From an uncultured Pseudomonadota bacterium (GTDB taxonomy: Bacteria > Pseudomonadota > Gammaproteobacteria > Burkholderiales > Usitatibacteraceae), in assembly GCA_946885905.1 (NCBI GenBank), contig CAMPHL010000054.1, positions 1 through 9,676 of the forward strand: 9,676 nucleotides of DNA, written 5' to 3'. Positions 5,186 through 9,676 of the stretch are shown here, piece after piece (positions within the stretch are counted from its first letter, which is position 1; every line of letters begins with the position of its first letter). The position numbers and the translations under genes were made by a program. The notes under the pieces were generated by a model. The model was not told the DNA's origin. It ran no database searches and was given only the letters and a program-made list of their open reading frames with translations.

Positions 5186-6943
5186 ATGAACACGGTCTCG
5201 CGCGTTCTAGCCGCAGCGGCCCTAGGGGTGGGGTCCTCTGTGGCCCAGCCTGCCGCCAGCATCGATTGGGTTGGCCTCTGGGAAGCGAGCCGCTCCTTCG
5301 GCCCGGAGGTCCTCGGCGAGATCGTGTTCACCGAAGGGTCCGGCAAATGGGTGGCGGAGGTCTCCGGCTTCCGGGTGGATGTGACGTCCTCGGGTGGCGC
5401 GTACACGTTCGAGCTTCCCGGCAACAGGGGCGCTTTCCGCGGCAAGTTCGTGGGCGAGGAGCTCCGCGGCTTCTGGATCCAGCCGCCCACGGTCGTCTCG
5501 GGACGGTCCTACGCGTCGCCCGTCACACTGCGCAAGTCGCTCGGGCATTGGCGCGGCGAAGTGCGGCCGCTCGATGCCGATTTCACCTTCTACCTGCCGG
5601 TCACGCGCGCGGCCGATGGAGGGCTGGCGGCTTACCTCCGCAATCCGCAACGCAACGTGGGTGTCTTCGACCGGGTCCAGCGCCTCGAGCCCGACGGCGA
5701 ACGGGTTCGCCTGGTCGGCAAGCGCGGTGCGAGCGAGGAGATGGTCACCCTTTTCGAGGGCGGGTTGGCGAACGGCCGGTTCGCCGTGCCGTTCACGAAT
5801 CGCGGCGGCCTGTACGAGTTCTCCAAGACCGACGATCCGCTGAGCGCGTTCCATCCCCGGGGACGAAACCCGCCGCGCTATCGATACACCCGGCCGATCG
5901 CACGCGACGACGGGTGGCCGGTCGCCACGCTGGAAGAGGTCGGCATCTCGCGTCCCGCGATCGAGGCCCTGGTCCAGCGCCTCGCCGACGCGCCGCAGAA
6001 GTCCCTGGGCGATGGACAGGTGCACTCGGTCCTGGTCGCCCGCCACGGCAAGCTCGTGCTGGAGGAGTATTTCCACGGGCATCACCGCGACATGGCGCAC
6101 GACTTGCGCTCGGCCGCCAAGAGCATCGCATCCGCCCTCGTGGGCGCGGCGATGCAGGCGGGAATCAAGGTAAGCGAGAGCACGCCGGTCTACGAGACCA
6201 TGCTGGAGCGCCTCCCGCAGGACATCGACCCGCGCAAGCGCGCGATGACGCTCGGCCACTTGCTCACGATGACGGGCGGCCACTACTGCGACGACAACGA
6301 CGAGAACGCGCCGGGCAACGAGGACGTGATGCAGGAGCAGTCACGCGAGCCCGACTGGTATCGCTACATCCTGGCGCTGCCCATGGACCGCACGCCCGGT
6401 GAGAAGCTCGTCTATTGCAGCGTGGATGCGCACCTTGCCGGGGGTGTGCTCGCCAGGGCGGCCGGCGAGCCGCTGCCCGAGCTCTTCGACCGCCTCATGG
6501 CGCGGCCCATGAAGATGGGTCCCTACCACATGATGCTGTCGCCCACGGGCGATGGCTACATGGGCGGCGGTTCGCAGCTGGTGCCGCGGGACTTCCTCAA
6601 GATCGCGCAGCTCATGGCTTCGGGCGGGCAGTGGCAGGGCAAGCGCATCTTCAGCGCCGAATGGGCGCGCAGGTCCGGGGAAGGCTTGCGCGAGGTCATG
6701 AAGGACCAGCGCTACGGTTACCTCTGGAATACGTACGAGTATCCGTACAAGGGCCGCCGCGTCCACGCCGTGTTCGCGGCGGGAAACGGCGGCCAGATCT
6801 CGATGGCGATCCCCGAGCTCGGGCTCGCGATCGCCTTCACCGGCGGCAGCTACAACATGCGCTCGCTCTTCATACCGCAGCGCGAGCTGATCCCGCAGCT
6901 GATCCTTCCGGCGGTCCAGGACACGCGCCGGGGCGCTCCCTAG
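5186..6943 (+). CDS. Secreted serine hydrolase of the class C beta-lactamase / esterase family with an N-terminal beta-rich domain
   Basis: 585 residues. Residues 1 to about 20 form a signal peptide (Ala/Leu core, likely cut after SSVA), so it is probably periplasmic or outer-membrane associated. Residues about 26-225 are rich in short beta-type segments and begin WVGLWEASRSFG; I do not recognise this domain. Residues about 245-570 are a beta-lactamase-like domain: nucleophile motif S309-A-A-K312, tyrosine motif Y410-C-S412, and GNGGQ at 533-537 in place of the K-T-G of true beta-lactamases. LGHLLTMTGG (356-365) is a family hallmark. Such proteins are often esterases, D-aminopeptidases or amidases rather than antibiotic-destroying enzymes. 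ATG 5186 is chosen because the signal peptide begins there; GGGAG lies 12 bases upstream, a little far, and GTG 5183 is a one-codon alternative. It lies 40 bases after the zinc-finger gene. Its TAG overlaps the convergent crystallin gene by four bases. Confidence 0.9.
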   Translation: MNTVSRVLAAAALGVGSSVAQPAASIDWVGLWEASRSFGPEVLGEIVFTEGSGKWVAEVSGFRVDVTSSGGAYTFELPGNRGAFRGKFVGEELRGFWIQPPTVVSGRSYASPVTLRKSLGHWRGEVRPLDADFTFYLPVTRAADGGLAAYLRNPQRNVGVFDRVQRLEPDGERVRLVGKRGASEEMVTLFEGGLANGRFAVPFTNRGGLYEFSKTDDPLSAFHPRGRNPPRYRYTRPIARDDGWPVATLEEVGISRPAIEALVQRLADAPQKSLGDGQVHSVLVARHGKLVLEEYFHGHHRDMAHDLRSAAKSIASALVGAAMQAGIKVSESTPVYETMLERLPQDIDPRKRAMTLGHLLTMTGGHYCDDNDENAPGNEDVMQEQSREPDWYRYILALPMDRTPGEKLVYCSVDAHLAGGVLARAAGEPLPELFDRLMARPMKMGPYHMMLSPTGDGYMGGGSQLVPRDFLKIAQLMASGGQWQGKRIFSAEWARRSGEGLREVMKDQRYGYLWNTYEYPYKGRRVHAVFAAGNGGQISMAIPELGLAIAFTGGSYNMRSLFIPQRELIPQLILPAVQDTRRGAP

Positions 6944-7599
6944 CGCACCTGCCGCGCGGACGAGACGCGATCGTCCAGGCCCGCCAGGTAGCGGTACTCC
7001 CCGGGGCGGTAACGCTGGCATCGCCCCTGGTAGCCGGGCTCGCTGCACAGCTCCCAGACACCTTCGTGGACGACCAGGCTCGAAGCGCGCCCGTCGAAGC
7101 CGCTGCGCGCGAGATCGCGTTCGTTGTCGTCGACGCGAACGGAGCGCCCGCGGAAGTCCTGGCGGCCGTAGAGGTCGATCGATCCGCGCAGGTGCTCGCG
7201 ATCCCGGCGCGCTTCGCGCTGGTCGTAGCGATTCTCCCCGCGGTAATCGCCCCGCTGGCTCGCGTTGCGGCCGTAGGTCGCCGCCTTGCGGTTCTCGACG
7301 AAGCGCACGGCGACGATGCGCTTGTTGAGCGTGGGATCGAGGCTGGGGTATTCGCCCGGGCCCAGGACGTAGCAGTTGCCGCGGAAGTGGTGCTCGGTGC
7401 AGACCTCCCAGTTGCCGCCGCGCACGATCAGGCTTTGCGCTTCGCCGGCGAAGCCGCCTTCGAGGTTGTTCACCTCGCCCTTCACGGTTTGCGACGGACC
7501 CTTGAAGTTGCCGCCCTTGTACAGGATGAATTCCGTGGTCGCGGCCCGGGCCGTGCCGAGGGCCAGCGCGAGGGCCGCGCACAGTGCGATGCGTTTCAT
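6940..7599 (-). CDS. Secreted protein with two beta/gamma-crystallin domains
   Basis: 219 residues with a clear signal peptide (residues 1-19 or 20, cut after TARA or the next Ala), so exported. Two beta/gamma-crystallin-like domains span about 23-101 and 141-218. Each has paired Greek-key signatures: FILYKGGNFKG and WEVCTEHHFRGNCYVLGPGEY in the first, DLYGRQDFRGRS and WELCSEPGYQGRCQRYRPGEY in the second. The family's calcium clamp, (N/D)(N/D)xx(S/T)S, is exact in D209-D-R-V-S-S214 and nearly so in D169-G-R-A-S-S174, so domain 2 probably binds calcium; the corresponding sites in domain 1 look degenerate. The linker (about 102-138) is strongly charged, mostly Arg, Asp and Glu. Two cysteines per domain (C67/C76 and C185/C194) could form disulfides. 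The ATG at 7599 has GGAGGAA five bases upstream, the strongest ribosome site in the window. Function unknown; such proteins may be structural or stress-related. Confidence 0.87.
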   Translation of the reverse strand: MKRIALCAALALALGTARAATTEFILYKGGNFKGPSQTVKGEVNNLEGGFAGEAQSLIVRGGNWEVCTEHHFRGNCYVLGPGEYPSLDPTLNKRIVAVRFVENRKAATYGRNASQRGDYRGENRYDQREARRDREHLRGSIDLYGRQDFRGRSVRVDDNERDLARSGFDGRASSLVVHEGVWELCSEPGYQGRCQRYRPGEYRYLAGLDDRVSSARQVR

Positions 7600-7838
7600 G
7601 TTTGTTCCTCCGGTTGTGGTCCGCATTGGACCTGCGGCCCGTGGCCCGGTTGCGCGTTCAGGAGTCCCGACGATGCTGCTCGCGCCAACGTCCGTTGGCC
7701 CTCGCCTCGCGCATGTAGCTCGGGAGCCAGGCGCGGGTGCGTACGCGCTTGCGCTGTCCGGACGGTGTCGCGGCCGGTGCGACTGCAACGTGAACTACGT
7801 CGACCACGACATCGATGCGCACCCGTGACGCGGTTTTC
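7600..7838. promoter_or_regulatory. Intergenic region upstream of the crystallin gene
   Basis: About 240 bases between the end of the ABC binding-protein gene and the crystallin start. It holds the GGAGGAA ribosome site (7611-7605, minus) and the inverted repeat GGTCC-N5-GGACC (7618-7632), which overlaps a second one, CCGCA-N7-TGCGG (7621-7637). A further hairpin GCCAAC-GTCC-GTTGGC lies at 7684-7699; it has no T-tract on the minus-strand side and so is not a standard terminator. A minus-strand reading frame of 54 codons (GTG 7822 to TGA 7658) is open but weakly supported. No promoter stands out by eye. Confidence 0.4.
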
Positions 7839-9395
7839 CTAGCGGATCTTCACCCACGCGACCTCGAGCCAACTGTCGGGGCGGTGCACGACCTCGACGT
7901 TGGCCCGGGTGGCCCACGGCTGCATCCGGCGATGGATGGGCACGTGGTAGACCTGCTCGTGCTGGATGCGGATCGCCTCGTTGATGGCGGCCTGGCGCTT
8001 GCCCGGATCCATCTCGACCCTGGCGCGGTCGATCGCCGCGTCCATGGCGGCATCCCTGTAGTTGCCCCAGTTGTAGTCGCCGTCGCCTTTCTCGCCGCGG
8101 CCGCGCAGCAGCGGCTGCAGCGTGAAGATGGCGTCGGTGTTCGACCCGCCCCAGCCGAGGAGGTAGAAGCTCGTGTCCATCGACTGGCCCTTGGCGAAGA
8201 AGCGCGGGTTCTGCAGCGAGTTCACCCTCACGCGGATGTCTACGCGCGCGAGCATCCCCGCGATCGCGGTGCAGACCGTCTCGCGCACGTTCTGGCAGTC
8301 GAGCTCGACGCCGAAGCCCCGGGCATATCCCGCCTCGGCGAGCAGCCTTTTGGCCGCGGCGAGGTCGTGCGGGTAGCGCTTCACCAGATCCTTCGGAATC
8401 CCCGCGGCCTCGGGGTTGGGCAGCATGACCGCGGCCGGGAAGGCGAGGCCGCGCATCACCACGCGGTTGAGCGCATCCACGTCGAGCGCCTGGTATACCG
8501 CAAGGCGCACGCGCCGGTCCTTGAAGGGGTTCTTGCCCTTGATGTCCGAGTAGAGGAGCTCCTGGCGCGCCTGGTCCATGCCGAGGAAGAAGAAGAGGTT
8601 CTCGGGCTCGCGGATCACCTTCACGCGCGCGTCGCGCGCGAGCCTCTCGATGTCCTGCAAGGGCGGGTCGAGCACCACGTCGAGGTCGCCGGCAGCCAGG
8701 GCTGCCATGCGCGTGGCATCGGACTTGATCGTGGTGTAGACGATCTGCCCGACGTTGCCCTCGAACCTGCCCCACCAATCGAGGTTCCGCTCGAACACGC
8801 TTTTCGCATCCGACTCGCGGATGGCGAGCTTGTACGGTCCGGTCCCCATCGCGTTGCGCGAGGCGTACGTCTCTTCCTTCCGGTTGAAGTCCTGCGCGCG
8901 CTCGACCTTGTGCTTCTCGCACCATGCCTTGCTCATGATGGCGAGCAGTTGCAGCGTGTCGAGCATTGCGGGGTTGGGCGCGGGCGTCACGAACTCGACG
9001 GTGTGCTCGTCGATCCTGCGCGGCTCGCCTACGGCGCGGCCGTAGACGCGGAAGGTCGAGGTGTCGCCTTGCGCGCGCTTGATGGAGAACACGACGTCGT
9101 CCGCCGTGAAGGCGCTGCCGTCGTGCCACTTCACGCCGCGGCGCAGGTGGAAGCGCCACACCGTGGGCGAGATCCGGTCCCAGCGCTCGGCCAGGCGCGG
9201 GACGATCTCCATCCTCTTGCCCTTGCGCACCAGGGCCTCGTAGACCTGGCCGTTGATCGCGTTGTTGATGATCTGGTTCTGGCCGTGCGGATCGGCGCTC
9301 GAGTGGTCCGCGAGACTCGCCCAGCGCAGCGTCTTCGCCGCGGCGGGCGCCGCGGCCAGGACGAGGGACAGCAGGAAAGCTGCGATCCGGGGCAT
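7839..9395 (-). CDS. ABC transporter substrate-binding protein, family 5 (peptide/nickel/opine type)
   Basis: Periplasmic receptor that captures peptides, opines, glutathione-like or similar ligands for a Dpp/Opp-type ABC importer. The 518-residue length is usual. Residues 1-20 are a signal peptide ending AAPAAA, then KTLRWASLADHSSADPHG, the standard N-terminal strand of the family. Other family segments are VYEALVRKG, RLAERWDRISPTVWRFHLRRGVKWHDG (split across about 67-93), AFTADDVVFSIKRA, GTGPYKL and, near the C-terminus, NWGNYRDAAMDAAIDRARVEMD. The stretch DCQNVRETVC holds two cysteines five residues apart that might be a disulfide pair. The ATG at 9395 follows from the signal peptide; no clear Shine-Dalgarno precedes it. 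No permease or ATPase gene is in the window; the gene upstream, 45 bases away on the same strand, is an unrelated AbrB-type membrane protein. The ligand cannot be told from sequence. Confidence 0.95.
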   Translation of the reverse strand: MPRIAAFLLSLVLAAAPAAAKTLRWASLADHSSADPHGQNQIINNAINGQVYEALVRKGKRMEIVPRLAERWDRISPTVWRFHLRRGVKWHDGSAFTADDVVFSIKRAQGDTSTFRVYGRAVGEPRRIDEHTVEFVTPAPNPAMLDTLQLLAIMSKAWCEKHKVERAQDFNRKEETYASRNAMGTGPYKLAIRESDAKSVFERNLDWWGRFEGNVGQIVYTTIKSDATRMAALAAGDLDVVLDPPLQDIERLARDARVKVIREPENLFFFLGMDQARQELLYSDIKGKNPFKDRRVRLAVYQALDVDALNRVVMRGLAFPAAVMLPNPEAAGIPKDLVKRYPHDLAAAKRLLAEAGYARGFGVELDCQNVRETVCTAIAGMLARVDIRVRVNSLQNPRFFAKGQSMDTSFYLLGWGGSNTDAIFTLQPLLRGRGEKGDGDYNWGNYRDAAMDAAIDRARVEMDPGKRQAAINEAIRIQHEQVYHVPIHRRMQPWATRANVEVVHRPDSWLEVAWVKIR

Positions 9396-9440
9396 AACGC
9401 CGGATGTTAGTGCATCAGTCGAACCTGGCGCCCGACGACA

Positions 9441-9676
9441 TCATCTGCCCGCGCCCGCCCGGATCCGCTCGAGCAGGTGGTAGACCGGGATGCAGAAGAC
9501 CACCACGATCAGGTACCGGATCACGTGGGCAGCCGTCACGAACGCCACGCCGATGCGCAATACCTGGGCGGTGATCGACATCTCGGCGATCCCGCCCGGC
9601 GCGGCGGCGAGGAGGGCAGTGCCGAGATATGCGCCGCTTCCCACGGCGATGAGCCACCCCACGCCGAGCGCGAGGC
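9441..9676 (-). CDS. AbrB-family membrane protein (COG3180 type), C-terminal part only
   Basis: Only the last 78 or so codons are in the window; the frame is open to the right edge and begins LALGVGWLIAVG. The segment AAPGGIAEMSITAQVL, with its PGGIAEM motif, followed by FVTAAHVIRYLIVVV and a short tail LERIRAG, matches what I know of the end of AbrB-duplication membrane proteins (often labelled ammonia monooxygenase or AbrB transporter). Two hydrophobic segments are visible: one before PGGIAEM and one around the HVIRYLIVVVFCIPVY stretch. The family name refers to the E. coli aidB regulator AbrB, not the Bacillus DNA-binding AbrB. Transport substrate is unknown. It lies 45 bases upstream of the ABC binding-protein gene on the same strand and might be cotranscribed with it. 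The GTG at 9662 is in frame but is most likely internal. Confidence 0.8.
   Translation of the reverse strand, partial: LALGVGWLIAVGSGAYLGTALLAAAPGGIAEMSITAQVLRIGVAFVTAAHVIRYLIVVVFCIPVYHLLERIRAGAGR

Noticed and set aside
2612..5490. Long minus-strand open frames (about 500 codons each) opposite ligJ, the aldolase and the zinc-finger gene
   Set aside because: Their products show the His/Arg/Ala-rich composition of antisense shadows, and the plus-strand genes beneath them have unmistakable family motifs.
5186..6943. True class C beta-lactamase giving antibiotic resistance
   Set aside because: The S-x-x-K and Y-x-S motifs are present but the K-T-G box is replaced by GNGGQ and there is a large extra N-terminal domain, which fits the esterase or peptidase branch better.
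7684..7699. Hairpin GCCAAC-GTCC-GTTGGC as a terminator for the ABC binding-protein gene
   Set aside because: It lies about 140 bases past the stop and no T-tract follows on the minus strand; the stem is only six pairs.
7815..9410. A 531-codon open frame on the plus strand opposite the ABC binding-protein gene
   Set aside because: It lies wholly antisense to a clearly recognised gene, its product is rich in His, Arg, Val and Glu with no family features, and such mirror frames are expected in GC-rich DNA.

Overview
The window is about two-thirds G+C, densely coded and carries no mobile element, CRISPR array, tRNA or rRNA that I can see. Genes follow one another with gaps of a few to about ninety bases; the one larger gap is about 240 bases (7600-7838). 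The Bug-type solute-binding protein, the high GC and the protein families point to a betaproteobacterium, Burkholderiales or a close relative. This is inferred from gene content, not from a marker gene.

Layout. (1) 1-1956, minus strand: a Bug-type periplasmic solute receptor, then an FAD-dependent D-amino-acid-dehydrogenase-like enzyme that starts inside the receptor's stop codon (TGATG) and runs off the left edge. (2) 1998-6943, plus strand: an exported protein with a SAM-methyltransferase fold, then a tight run of four genes. These are a 4-oxalomesaconate hydratase (LigJ type, TTG start), an RraA/HMG-CHA-aldolase family protein, a small protein with two PARP-type zinc fingers, and a secreted serine hydrolase of the class C beta-lactamase family. 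(3) 6940-9676, minus strand: the C-terminus of an AbrB-family membrane protein at the right edge, a family 5 (peptide/nickel type) ABC solute-binding protein, and a secreted two-domain beta/gamma-crystallin protein that converges on the serine hydrolase.

How the genes may work together. LigJ hydrates 4-oxalomesaconate to 4-carboxy-4-hydroxy-2-oxoadipate (CHA), and a CHA aldolase would split that to pyruvate and oxaloacetate: the last steps of the protocatechuate 4,5-cleavage and gallate routes. The pair sits in the right order with a two-base gap, but the ring-cleavage and earlier genes are not in the window. The aldolase homologue has an RraA-like R-D-x-D-A motif rather than the R-D-x-x-E/D I recall for active aldolases. 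The Bug receptor and oxidase could serve uptake and oxidation of one acidic or amino-acid substrate, but nothing here fixes it.

The best leads are the stand-alone double PARP-type zinc-finger protein in a catabolic operon, preceded by a 12-base spacer that is itself a perfect palindrome; the altered aldolase motif next to a textbook LigJ; the signal peptide on a SAM-methyltransferase fold; the inverted repeat flanking a T-rich stretch before ligJ; and the CTAG shared by two convergent stop codons.
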